Below, piece after piece: positions 17,924-26,525 of a stretch of 64,000 nt of DNA (position 1 is its first letter; each line of letters begins with the position of its first letter). A program made the position numbers and the translations under genes. The stretch is from positions 1,568,616 through 1,632,615 of the forward strand of contig NZ_QMHN01000001.1 in the NCBI RefSeq assembly GCF_003313385.1. The letters run 5' to 3'. The DNA comes from Pedobacter chitinilyticus. Its GTDB lineage: Bacteria; Bacteroidota; Bacteroidia; Sphingobacteriales; Sphingobacteriaceae. The notes below the pieces were generated by a model, which saw nothing but the letters and a program-made list of their open reading frames with translations, ran no database searches and was not told where the DNA came from.

Positions 17924-18805
17924 TTAAAACTCCACTAACAACTGTTTTAAGCTTGCAAGAAGTTGGAAATTAGCAGGCAGTTCTGGCGCTTGCTCCGCAA
18001 TGTTAGCACTGGCAATATACAGTTTTTTGTTGGCTGGAATCACCTCTAATTTAGAGATAAATAATTGAATATCACCAATAGTCATCGGATTGGAAACATT
18101 GCAAACAAAGATGTCAGGGTTACTTACCTCCACGATTTTAGGCAGGTCCGACAGTGGAACTGCTTGCCCCAAATAAATTGTTTGATAACCTTTATTTTTG
18201 ATCAGATAACTAAAAAAGAGCAGGCCAAGTTCGTGAAGCTCATTTTCAGGTAAAAAAAGTAATACTTTTTTCGAAGATGAATGAACCGTAGTGTTAATGC
18301 TATCTATAGCTGAAATGAGTTTTTGCCGCACCATATTACTTATAAAATGCTCTTGGGCAGGATTGATGGAATCAATTTGCCACATAATTCCTATACGGCT
18401 AAAAAACGGAAAGATAATTCTGTTAATCGTGTCTTCGAAACCAAGCCTGGCTACCGCTTTAAAAAAAGCTTGTTGAAACAATGTTTCATCCAGATCAATC
18501 ATACTTAGCATTAAACCATCAAAAAGATCATCGTCACCGCTTCTAGTAAAACTTAAATCTTTTACCTTATCCGTGATTTCACGATGACTCATTCTGGCGA
18601 TGTGAGATATTTTGATGCCATTTCGGTTGAGCACATTGATATTAAGCAATAACTTAAGGTGTTCATTCCCGTAATAACGAATATTGGTATGGGTTCTTAG
18701 TGGTGTGATGATTTGATAGCGTTTTTCCCACATTCTCAACGTAGCCGCTCTAATACCCGAGAGTATTTCGAGATCCTTAATTGAATATTTAGCGACGACA
18801 CCCAT
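17924..18805 (-). CDS. CarH-like MerR family regulator with cobalamin-binding domain
   Basis: 293 residues. N-terminal MerR helix-turn-helix (5-75: YSIKDLEILSGIRAATLRMWEKR, then the wing YYGNEHL). A helical bundle (about 90-175) holds W142 and E152-H153, the W-x9-EH motif that caps adenosylcobalamin in CarH. A Rossmann-type B12-binding domain (178-293) holds ELHELG (189-194), the ExHxxG motif with lower ligand His191. In Thermus CarH these residues make an AdoCbl photoreceptor: the dark tetramer represses, light breaks it and releases carotenoid genes. The position just upstream of crtI supports the same job. Light and B12 dependence are inferred. Confidence 0.85.
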   Translation of the reverse strand: MGVVAKYSIKDLEILSGIRAATLRMWEKRYQIITPLRTHTNIRYYGNEHLKLLLNINVLNRNGIKISHIARMSHREITDKVKDLSFTRSGDDDLFDGLMLSMIDLDETLFQQAFFKAVARLGFEDTINRIIFPFFSRIGIMWQIDSINPAQEHFISNMVRQKLISAIDSINTTVHSSSKKVLLFLPENELHELGLLFFSYLIKNKGYQTIYLGQAVPLSDLPKIVEVSNPDIFVCNVSNPMTIGDIQLFISKLEVIPANKKLYIASANIAEQAPELPANFQLLASLKQLLVEF

Positions 18806-18937
18806 AGCAGCACTACACTTTGTTTAACTTAACAGACTACAAATCTAAACAAAAATTGTTTTATCGATCATTCCCAAAAGATTGTCAAAAATCACACCAT
18901 GATACAGCTTTTGCGCAGATAAGCTTACTTTTGTTTT
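18806..18937. promoter_or_regulatory. Divergent region, CarH-like regulator / WD40
   Basis: TTGTTTAA (18820-18827) and an imperfect palindrome TAAACAAAAATTGTTTTA (18846-18863) repeat the words found upstream of crtI. TACTTTTG (18926-18933) matches the -7 consensus and lies four bases before the WD40 ATG, so that mRNA could be nearly leaderless. No well-spaced -33 element is visible. Confidence 0.45.
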
Positions 18938-19837
18938 ATGTTGAAACACCTGCGCACTTTTACTGGACATCAAAATCCTATCTACGCCTTAACAAAAGCC
19001 GATGAAGAGGGTATTTTTTATACTGCTGGAAATGATAAGGGTGTGGTGGAATGGTCACTCAGCAAAATGGCCTTTCAATCGGTCAAATTACCTGTACAGA
19101 GTTCCGTGTATTCCCTTCATATTAATCAAAATCAATTGTTCATTGCGGAAAGAAGCGGTGCTTTTTCTGTCTTCGACCTGCAAAAACAAACGGTCACGGC
19201 TAGAATAAATGCTCACGCCAAGCCTATTTTTGGGATGGCAGGCATTGCAAGAAAAAATGAATTATTAACCAGTAGTGAGGATGGTACCGTAGCAATATGG
19301 TCTTTAGAGAATTTTGAGGAGCTTTATCGTTTACCTATTTCATACGATACCGTGAGATGCATTGCTGTTTCGCCCAATGAAAAAGAAATTGCATTTGGTT
19401 GTAAAGACAGCTCGATTCACATTTATAATGCGGATGATTATAGTTTAAAGGCAATGTTAAAGGAACATACTTTAGGCATTACTTCATTAGCCTACCATCC
19501 CACTGGGAAGTATTTGATTTCTGGCAGCAGGGATGCACAGCTTAAAATCTGGGATGGTTCCACCTACCAGCTCAGCAATAGTATTCCAGCGCATATGTTT
19601 GGTATTTACGACATTGCATTTCATCCCACCTTAGCTTACTTTGTTACCGCAAGCCAAGACAAGAGCATTAAACTTTGGGACGCGGAAAATTTTAAGCTTT
19701 ACAAAATCATTAGCATCGAAAAAATGGGCATTGGACATACCCACTCTATCAATAAAGTTGCTTGGAGCCACAATGGCAACAAATTAATTTCCATAGGCGA
19801 CGATAAGAAGGTAATGGTTTGGGAACTGGAAGCCTAA
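18938..19837 (+). CDS. WD40 repeat protein
   Basis: 299 residues forming about six to seven WD40 blades across the entire length; clear examples are ISGSRDAQLKIWDGST, VTASQDKSIKLWDAEN and ISIGDDKKVMVWELE. There is no signal peptide, so a cytoplasmic beta-propeller is likely. Such proteins act as binding scaffolds; the partner here is unknown. It starts MLKHLRTFTGHQNPIYAL. It shares an upstream region with the CarH-like regulator and so might be controlled with it. Confidence 0.9.
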   Translation: MLKHLRTFTGHQNPIYALTKADEEGIFYTAGNDKGVVEWSLSKMAFQSVKLPVQSSVYSLHINQNQLFIAERSGAFSVFDLQKQTVTARINAHAKPIFGMAGIARKNELLTSSEDGTVAIWSLENFEELYRLPISYDTVRCIAVSPNEKEIAFGCKDSSIHIYNADDYSLKAMLKEHTLGITSLAYHPTGKYLISGSRDAQLKIWDGSTYQLSNSIPAHMFGIYDIAFHPTLAYFVTASQDKSIKLWDAENFKLYKIISIEKMGIGHTHSINKVAWSHNGNKLISIGDDKKVMVWELEA

Positions 19838-19887
19838 ACTCCGTTAGCCCATTAAGGCGAAATATCATTCTTTATCGACGTATATGA

Positions 19888-20964
19888 TTAAAGATTTCCA
19901 TTCCTCCACTGATAGGCCCAAAAGGTTTGCCCTTTTTCCAGAAACAAATTCATCAATTCATTAAAGGCTGGCATTCCTGTTTCGGCATTTACAAAACCTA
20001 CCAAACTCTCCTTGGTTTTAGGGTTTGCAATAAAAAAACACCTAAAGCCAGGGTTGGAACCAGTATGCCACAACCATGTTCCTTTTTCATTGATTTGCTG
20101 TCTCATTCCCAAAGCGCAGGGTACATACTGATCTTCGTCGTGCTTAACATTGAATTCCTTTTGTGCTTCATTAGCTTTACTAATCATTAACTGATGGGTT
20201 TTAGATTTTAGCCCTTGCCCCTTAACTAATGCTTTTTGAACAAATTTGGTGTAGTCAACAGCATTGGTGTACATCGTATAAGCTCCATTGGTATAATCCC
20301 ATTTAATCAGCGACCTTGCACTATCTAATTTATAGTGCCCGTAGGCAAAATCTTTGAACGTTAGGTCATTCCATTGCATATCTGACCACGTCATACCAAA
20401 AGGTTCAAAAACTTCTTCTTTTACTAGCTGTTTAAGGGGCTTACCCGTCACTTTCTCCATCGCCAATTGAAGGTAATAAAATGCTTCGCCAGAATAGCTA
20501 TATCGCGTACCAGGAGAATATTGGGTATGCAAGGGAGTATTTCTCCAAGCGTGTGTACCTACTGGTCCTTCCCAATTTAACAAACCACTCCTATGGGTAA
20601 GCACCATGCGTGCCGTAATTCGCTTTCCCAACGTATCGTCATTTAACCGGTTGTACTTAAAATAGGCACATAAGGGTTTATCTAAAGCAATCAACCCCTT
20701 ATCGTACAATTTAAAAAAAGTATAAGCAGTAATGACCTTGGTTAATGAAGCGGCCTGAAAAATAGTATTTTCAGAAATCAAGGCTGCAGAATCAGTATGC
20801 TTTCGACCAAAAACATAGCCCATTTGCTTTCCATTTTTAACATGAACTGCCTGCATGGCGGGAAGTTTCAAGCGTTTGGCAATTTCAACAAATTCTTGTT
20901 GCTGGCCCCACAATGATCCTACGGTCATTAATAAGCTGGCAGTTAATAGAATCCTCTGTTTCAT
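19888..20964 (-). CDS. Serine hydrolase (beta-lactamase/PBP class C fold), secreted
   Basis: 358 residues from the start at 20964, which places the signal peptide MKQRILLTASLLMTVGSLWG first; a longer frame upstream overlaps the PorP gene and is less likely. Seen: SxxK (Ser73-Lys76 in AASLTKVITAY), the Tyr motif YSYSG (Tyr157, with Gly in the usual Asn place), and LWHTGSNPGF near the C terminus as the HxG motif. Members are esterases, D-aminopeptidases or PBP-like enzymes; the substrate cannot be told. Last gene of the minus-strand surface locus. Confidence 0.88.
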   Translation of the reverse strand: MKQRILLTASLLMTVGSLWGQQQEFVEIAKRLKLPAMQAVHVKNGKQMGYVFGRKHTDSAALISENTIFQAASLTKVITAYTFFKLYDKGLIALDKPLCAYFKYNRLNDDTLGKRITARMVLTHRSGLLNWEGPVGTHAWRNTPLHTQYSPGTRYSYSGEAFYYLQLAMEKVTGKPLKQLVKEEVFEPFGMTWSDMQWNDLTFKDFAYGHYKLDSARSLIKWDYTNGAYTMYTNAVDYTKFVQKALVKGQGLKSKTHQLMISKANEAQKEFNVKHDEDQYVPCALGMRQQINEKGTWLWHTGSNPGFRCFFIANPKTKESLVGFVNAETGMPAFNELMNLFLEKGQTFWAYQWRNGNL

Positions 20965-21040
20965 ATTAACCAAGGTATAAAAAATTGGAAAAATAACGAG
21001 ACTTTTCCACCTACCTATCATCTCTTTATTTGAAAACCTT

Positions 21041-21940
21041 TTATAGCAAACCAAATCGCTTTCCAAAGCGGTAAGTTAAGCTAAACTCGTAAGTATTATT
21101 GTTGAACGTTCTGGTTAAAGGCTTGCTACCGGCGGCAAATTGGTAGCCAAAGCCAATATTCAAATTCTTGATGAACAGGCTAGCCAAAGCAGCTATTTCT
21201 CCTTCCGTTCCAATATTTGCACCCAAACCAAAGGTTTTCTTTACATAAACCATTGCTGAAACATCTGCTTGAACGTCCAGATTCTTTGCGTAGCTCACCA
21301 AAGTTGCTGGCTTTAAGTCAAAATCTGCCCCCAAAGGCAATACCGCTCCTGCAGTAAAATGATACAAGGTACTGGCATCATAATTTAATGAGCTTGAACC
21401 TAAACCTAATTTGGAAAAAGTTAAACGAGGCAGCGAAAAACCTGCGTAAAATTTATCGGGACGATAATACATGACGCTTGCCGAAAGCATGCCTTCTGTT
21501 TCGCTTAAATCGTTATTAAACAAAGGATCTGACGACGACAGTTGCGAAAAGTTCCCTTGATAGTAACTTACACCAGCGCCTACCGAAACCGCTAAATAAT
21601 CTTTTCCAGAAAGTTGGACTTGCTTACCTACAAAAGCCAAGGCTTCGCCCAATTTCTCTACGGATACATTCTCATGTCGGATATTTAAACCCACCCTTAG
21701 GTCAGATTTTCCGATGGGCATACTTGCCGCCAAACGATAAGCGGTAGGCGCTCCTTCCAAATCAACCCATTGGTAGCGTCCAATTAAGCTCACTTGCGCC
21801 TCTTTATACAGAAAACTGCCAGCCGTATTTACTGGAATTACCGAAGTGCCGTATTGACTATAGTTGGTATTTTGTTGGGCCTTAACGGTTAATTGAACAA
21901 AACAAAAGCCCAGTATCGTAAAAATATATCTAATCTTCAT
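21041..21940 (-). CDS. PorP/SprF family outer-membrane protein
   Basis: 299 residues. Signal peptide MKIRYIFTILGFCFVQLTVKA, then a beta-barrel with alternating hydrophobic strands, the N-terminal QNTNYSQYGTSVIPVNTAGSF typical of PorP/SprF, and FSLTYRFGKR at the end. SprF partners a specific T9SS type B cargo. Here the upstream neighbour is exactly such a type B cargo, a pairing seen widely in Bacteroidota. The start at 21940 is preferred over 21967, which overlaps the previous stop codon. Confidence 0.88.
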   Translation of the reverse strand: MKIRYIFTILGFCFVQLTVKAQQNTNYSQYGTSVIPVNTAGSFLYKEAQVSLIGRYQWVDLEGAPTAYRLAASMPIGKSDLRVGLNIRHENVSVEKLGEALAFVGKQVQLSGKDYLAVSVGAGVSYYQGNFSQLSSSDPLFNNDLSETEGMLSASVMYYRPDKFYAGFSLPRLTFSKLGLGSSSLNYDASTLYHFTAGAVLPLGADFDLKPATLVSYAKNLDVQADVSAMVYVKKTFGLGANIGTEGEIAALASLFIKNLNIGFGYQFAAGSKPLTRTFNNNTYEFSLTYRFGKRFGLL

Positions 21941-21966
21941 TTCCTTAAGTCTTGAAATTGATGGCA

Positions 21967-23961
21967 TTAGTTTTTAATAAATAGATAGCCTTTCTTTTGC
22001 ACCCATTGGCCATTTTGCTTGAATTCGATGGAATAGTAATAGGTACCATCGGGCAACTTGTCGCCACCATTGCTTTTCCCAGCAAAAACAACCGTATCAT
22101 TGTTGTAGCCTTTTTGCTCATAAACTTTCGCACCACCCCTGTTCACTATTTTCACTTGGTTTTCGGGATAGGCTTTGATGCCTTCAATTACAAATACGTC
22201 GTTAATGCCATCTCCATTGGGCGATAGGGCCTGTGTAACTAATATTTGGGTATTTCCCGCCGTATGAATCACTACTTCTCGCTCAATATTGGTAGCGGGC
22301 AAATAAAACTCGTTACCAGCTTGCGAAGCCGTAATTTTGATGGTTCCTAAGCCCTTTACCTGCAATTTGTTATCAGTAGTAATGATACCCACACTAGGTT
22401 CATTGGCCGAAAAAACAACAGGAAGTCCAAAAGAACTGGTGGCCGTTAAAGCCACCACACCTGCATAACGGCTAATGGGCGTAGGTTGATTAAAAGTAAG
22501 GGTTTGAGGAGCTTTGTCGATGGTAAAACTAACTTCTACAGGTGTAGCAGGGTTGTAATCGGCGTTACCTGTTTGCGTAGCTCTGATGGTAGCCAAGCCT
22601 GTATTGGTAATGGTTACGGTTGAGCCACTAATGGTAATATTATTGGTTAAGGCCTGATAAGCTACTGGAAGTCCTGAACTGGCCGTAGCATTTAAAGCGA
22701 AAGGGATTTCTCCATAAACTTTATTACCAATGGCTGGAAAAGTAATGGATTGCCTTGGGTCGTTCCATTTGGCATACAAAGTAGTATTTCCCGTGACTAC
22801 ATCTGTCGCAAAATTCCATAGGTTGGTTAGAGCAGCTTCTTTGTACCACCCCCCAAAAATTACGTCAGTTTTGGTAGGCTCGGTTGGTGCGGCAAAGGTA
22901 CTATTATAATTTACCTGCACTGGGCTTACGGCTGTTCCTCCATTACTCTCGAAAGTTACGGCATAGGTAATTGGGTTCCATTTGGCGTACAACGTCATGG
23001 GTGCGGTCACCACATCTGTCGTAAAGTTCCAAGGTGTATTCAATGTCGCGTCTTTATACCAGCCACCAAAAGTGTAACCCGTGCGAGTTGGTTGAGCTGG
23101 TTGAGCGATAGTTTGATTTGGATTGGCATAGATTTCAGAAACAGCAGAACCGCCATTGGTATTAAAGGTCACAAACAAGGGCAATATCGATTCATCGTAC
23201 ACATTGATATCATCAAAATAAATTTGAAGAATATTAGTGGTCGTAATGTTCGAATGGAAGCCTAATCTAAATTGGTTCAAAGGAATTGTTGGGCCAAAGG
23301 CAGCTTGGTTACTATATACTTTGGTAGTTCCTACCCACAAATCCCATTTATCATTCTCTACACTTACATTGGTACCATCTGGTGCTTGATAAACAATTGG
23401 ATTATCTGAATTATTAACCACAAAGGTAATTTGTTGTTCGCCAGAGAATAGCTGCGTGGATGATTCGGGTGCTTTTGTTTGTCCATTTAGGGCCGACATG
23501 ATGTTTACCGAAAATGAATTTCCAGAGATAGAAATACCGAATTTACTATGCGCATTACCTGCTCCAGCCACGTTATCAGGCAAATTGGCGCTGTTTTCAA
23601 AACCATTGCCCACAAAGAAGTGTCCTTGGTTAGTGATGGTTGTAGAAGGATTAACAGCATTAGTTACTTCCATCTTAAATTTAATGATGGCAACCTTTGG
23701 TGTCGTAGCAAAGTTGACATTCCTTACCGCTTGCGCAGAGCCTGTTCCATTTTTATTAATCTTTAACCTCCCGTTATCAATCACAAAAGGTGAAGAGCCA
23801 AAGGCACTGAAGAAGGTAAATTGTCCTGAATTTGGAGTGCTTGCATTCACATAGCTCGATAAAGTAGCGGAACTGCTAAAATTCTGCGAAAAGACCTGTG
23901 CAAAGCTGTTGCCGATGCCCACCCATAAAAACAGTAATATTAAGTATGTTATTTTCTTCAT
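21967..23961 (-). CDS. InlB B-repeat protein with T9SS type B (CHU_C) tail
   Basis: 664 residues. Order: signal peptide (1-22); a lectin-like or LamG-like beta-sandwich domain (about 25-245); two InlB B-repeats (about 250-390), each with TFxxNGG, GYTFGGWYK or VIFGGWYK, and TLYAKWN; Ig-like/MBG-type repeats (about 395-565: ITFPAIGNKVYGEIPF, SFTIDKAPQTLTFNQP); and the gliding-motility-associated C-terminal domain (ALSPNGDGINDVFVIEGI ... DGTYYYSIEFK). Family knowledge says the tail directs T9SS export and attachment. A surface binding role within the SusCD locus is inferred. No catalytic residues were recognised. Confidence 0.9.
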   Translation of the reverse strand: MKKITYLILLFLWVGIGNSFAQVFSQNFSSSATLSSYVNASTPNSGQFTFFSAFGSSPFVIDNGRLKINKNGTGSAQAVRNVNFATTPKVAIIKFKMEVTNAVNPSTTITNQGHFFVGNGFENSANLPDNVAGAGNAHSKFGISISGNSFSVNIMSALNGQTKAPESSTQLFSGEQQITFVVNNSDNPIVYQAPDGTNVSVENDKWDLWVGTTKVYSNQAAFGPTIPLNQFRLGFHSNITTTNILQIYFDDINVYDESILPLFVTFNTNGGSAVSEIYANPNQTIAQPAQPTRTGYTFGGWYKDATLNTPWNFTTDVVTAPMTLYAKWNPITYAVTFESNGGTAVSPVQVNYNSTFAAPTEPTKTDVIFGGWYKEAALTNLWNFATDVVTGNTTLYAKWNDPRQSITFPAIGNKVYGEIPFALNATASSGLPVAYQALTNNITISGSTVTITNTGLATIRATQTGNADYNPATPVEVSFTIDKAPQTLTFNQPTPISRYAGVVALTATSSFGLPVVFSANEPSVGIITTDNKLQVKGLGTIKITASQAGNEFYLPATNIEREVVIHTAGNTQILVTQALSPNGDGINDVFVIEGIKAYPENQVKIVNRGGAKVYEQKGYNNDTVVFAGKSNGGDKLPDGTYYYSIEFKQNGQWVQKKGYLFIKN

Positions 23962-23973
23962 CTTTAAATGCTT

Positions 23974-24912
23974 TTATGGTTCAACATTAATTTCAATTTG
24001 CTTAACCACTTCCTTACGTCCATACACGCTGCTATTTGCAATGACAAATGTGGCGAGGTATTTCCCTGGAGTTTTATAAACATATTGGTAAGAAGCCGAT
24101 TCTGGGTCTGATACGATTTTGATTGGATTTGGTTTATCAAGTCCTAAATTCACCTGCTCCGATTTGTGCAATGGTGCACTAATAGCCCAACCTTCTTTAA
24201 AAGTATCATTGGCAAATGTACCCGACCATAAAATACGCGTAGAGTTAACGTTTGGCACAGGAGATACCGTAACGCCATCAAAACCTTCGCCTAACACCAA
24301 TTTAAAAGCACAGTCTACAAAGTCGTAAACTACGCCCGACAAACTTGGATCTTGTGTAACCACCCCTTGTATTTTAAATTCTGCAACTTGAAATTGGGTA
24401 CGTTGCGAATTAGCTTGTGTGGTGAAAAACCAACCAAAATACACGGGTTTGCCATCAGCTGGAAACAAATTAGAAATTTCTATATCTCCCGAATTGGAAA
24501 AAGTAGCACTTGTACCTACAATAGGTGGAATGGTAAACTGATCGGTAATGTCTACCCAAGTAGCCGCTCTAATAGATGCTCGGTCATACACCCCGTTAAA
24601 ATCTGTGGAGTATTTAAGGCGGGCACAGTCTGTGTTGTTCCCTGCGTATTTCGCTGACCTAAAGCTTAAAACGTTATTCGATTGATAAATTCTCTCTTTG
24701 TTATGGAAAGCATAATCCATTCCTGTTTCACCCGAGTAAAAAGAGATGAAATCGGCATTGCCATCAAAATTAAAGACAACAATGTCCCCAGCCTTGACGG
24801 TGTTTTTTGCAACCGTAATTTGCAAAGTTGGTTCTTCAACCTGGTATTCTTTGGTACATCCAAAGGTTAAAAAAGCCAAAAATATTCCTAATTTATACTT
24901 AGCAGTCTTCAT
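23974..24912 (-). CDS. DUF5017 lipoprotein (SusE-position)
   Basis: 312 residues. The start at 24912 gives MKTAKYKLGIFLAFLTFGC with a lipobox; the ATG 4 codons upstream is possible. An Ig-like segment (VKAGDIVVFNFDGNADFISF) is followed by the YDRASIRAATWVDITDQFTIPP region characteristic of DUF5017. A PKD-like end (YQYVYKTPGKYLATFVI) closes it. It follows susD with no gap, where SusE/SusF-type surface glycan-binding lipoproteins usually sit, so a ligand-binding role at the cell surface is inferred. Confidence 0.82.
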   Translation of the reverse strand: MKTAKYKLGIFLAFLTFGCTKEYQVEEPTLQITVAKNTVKAGDIVVFNFDGNADFISFYSGETGMDYAFHNKERIYQSNNVLSFRSAKYAGNNTDCARLKYSTDFNGVYDRASIRAATWVDITDQFTIPPIVGTSATFSNSGDIEISNLFPADGKPVYFGWFFTTQANSQRTQFQVAEFKIQGVVTQDPSLSGVVYDFVDCAFKLVLGEGFDGVTVSPVPNVNSTRILWSGTFANDTFKEGWAISAPLHKSEQVNLGLDKPNPIKIVSDPESASYQYVYKTPGKYLATFVIANSSVYGRKEVVKQIEINVEP

Positions 24913-24924
24913 ATCCTTAAACAT

Positions 24925-26514
24925 TTACCAGCCAACATTTTGTGTAAGTTTTCTATTTACGCCCATTTCATAGGTTGGAATTGGCCAAACGGCATCGCGA
25001 GGCATGGCATTTCCGTAATACGACCTTGCGCTCACTAAGTAGGAAGAAGTTCCTGCAGGTACTTGCCCCAAAATAAATTTCATGTTGTTATAGAAATCGC
25101 CCCAGCGTACCAAATCATTCTTCCTTAAGGCTTCAAAGCATAGCTCTCTTGCCCGCTCCTCTTTAATTTCTGCCTTAAAGTCATCATATAAAAGACCGTT
25201 TAAGTCTACTTGCGCATTTGGTGATTTAACAGGCAAACCTGCGCCTCTGCGTCTTACTTGGTTAATGGCTTCGTTTGCTTCGGTGCTTGGTCCATGTGCT
25301 GATTCGTTAATGGCTTCAGCATACATCAACAACACATCCGAATAGCGCAAAAGCGGAAAGTTTTGTGGTGTACTAGTGGTACTTTTTGGCAACAGCGTTT
25401 CGCTTTCCCTTCTAAATTTGCCACAATAGCGTTGGAATGGGGTTCCGCCAGTATAAAAAGTTTTTACGCGAGGAGTACCAGTGTAGTAATAATTGGCAAT
25501 AGCCCAGTCTCTTCTTAAATCTGTACTCTCATATATTTCATACAACCAAGCACTTGGTCTAATGGCGCCAATGGAATAACCGATGTTAGTATCATCTGCT
25601 GGATAACTGATCCCATTATTACGGCCAACCGAACCTCCAGTATTCACATAAATACCAGTGCCATTTCCCCAGAAATCAACTTCAAAAATGCTTTCTTTGG
25701 TATCGAACTTATCGGTAGCCAAATTCACAAAAACCTGTTGATAGGAAGCATTCAAATCATGCTGCCCTGTCTCCATTACCTTTTTTGCCCAAGTAGCAGC
25801 TTCCGCATATTTATCCGCTTCGTTTAAGGGTTGTCCAGCCATATACAAGCAAGTTCTGGCCAACATTCCCCAAGCAGCAGATTTAGTAGCGATGGTTCCT
25901 GCAGAAACTTGTGTAATGGGTTTTAGTAAATCCGCAGCGGCCTGTAAATCGGTTAATACCACGGTATAAACTTCTTTTAAGGATGAGCGGGGAATTTGTA
26001 AATCTTCGGTCTTAGCAGAACGTGTAGCCTTTAATTGTACAGGCACGCCGCCAAACTTACTCGCCAACATTAAATAATAGTAACCTCTTAAAAACAGGGC
26101 CTGTCCCTTAATGTGGTTTCTTTCCACCTGCGCAATCTGAATGGTTGGGTCGTCTACGCTTTCTAAAAGCAGGTTAGCTCTGTTGATGCCACGGTACACA
26201 GAACGGTAGTAACCTAACACTTTTGAGTCGCTGGCAAAAACGGTATAATCTCCCACGGTAGCCAAATCTGAACTGTAAGATTCGTAACCTTCATCGGTTT
26301 CTAATCCTAACCGACCCAATATGTTACCACCGTATAGGGTTCCATCGGCCAGTATGGCATAGGTCCCCCGCAGTGCGGCATTTAGTTGTTCTTCTGTTTT
26401 GTAATAATCATCAGCTACGATGATGTATTCCTCTGGTTTTACGTCCAATATCTTATTACAAGATAGGCTAAGCATCAATCCGAAAAGTAGGGACAATCTG
26501 TTTATCGCTTTCAT
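24925..26514 (-). CDS. SusD/RagB family nutrient-binding lipoprotein
   Basis: 529 residues. Lipoprotein signal LLFGLMLSLSCNKILDVKP with Cys near 19, then the SusD N-terminal pattern (YYKTEEQLNAALRGTYAIL) and the C-terminal pattern FKAEIKEERARELCFEALRKNDLVRWG-like motif (ERARELCFEALRKNDLVRWG). SusD caps its SusC partner as a surface lid delivering glycan or peptide. It starts 11 bp after susC ends. The substrate is unknown. Confidence 0.95.
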   Translation of the reverse strand: MKAINRLSLLFGLMLSLSCNKILDVKPEEYIIVADDYYKTEEQLNAALRGTYAILADGTLYGGNILGRLGLETDEGYESYSSDLATVGDYTVFASDSKVLGYYRSVYRGINRANLLLESVDDPTIQIAQVERNHIKGQALFLRGYYYLMLASKFGGVPVQLKATRSAKTEDLQIPRSSLKEVYTVVLTDLQAAADLLKPITQVSAGTIATKSAAWGMLARTCLYMAGQPLNEADKYAEAATWAKKVMETGQHDLNASYQQVFVNLATDKFDTKESIFEVDFWGNGTGIYVNTGGSVGRNNGISYPADDTNIGYSIGAIRPSAWLYEIYESTDLRRDWAIANYYYTGTPRVKTFYTGGTPFQRYCGKFRRESETLLPKSTTSTPQNFPLLRYSDVLLMYAEAINESAHGPSTEANEAINQVRRRGAGLPVKSPNAQVDLNGLLYDDFKAEIKEERARELCFEALRKNDLVRWGDFYNNMKFILGQVPAGTSSYLVSARSYYGNAMPRDAVWPIPTYEMGVNRKLTQNVGW

Positions 26515-26525
26515 GTTTTATCTTG

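Noticed and set aside
20965..21066. Long start of the serine hydrolase
   Set aside because: It overlaps the PorP coding region and places 34 residues before the signal peptide.
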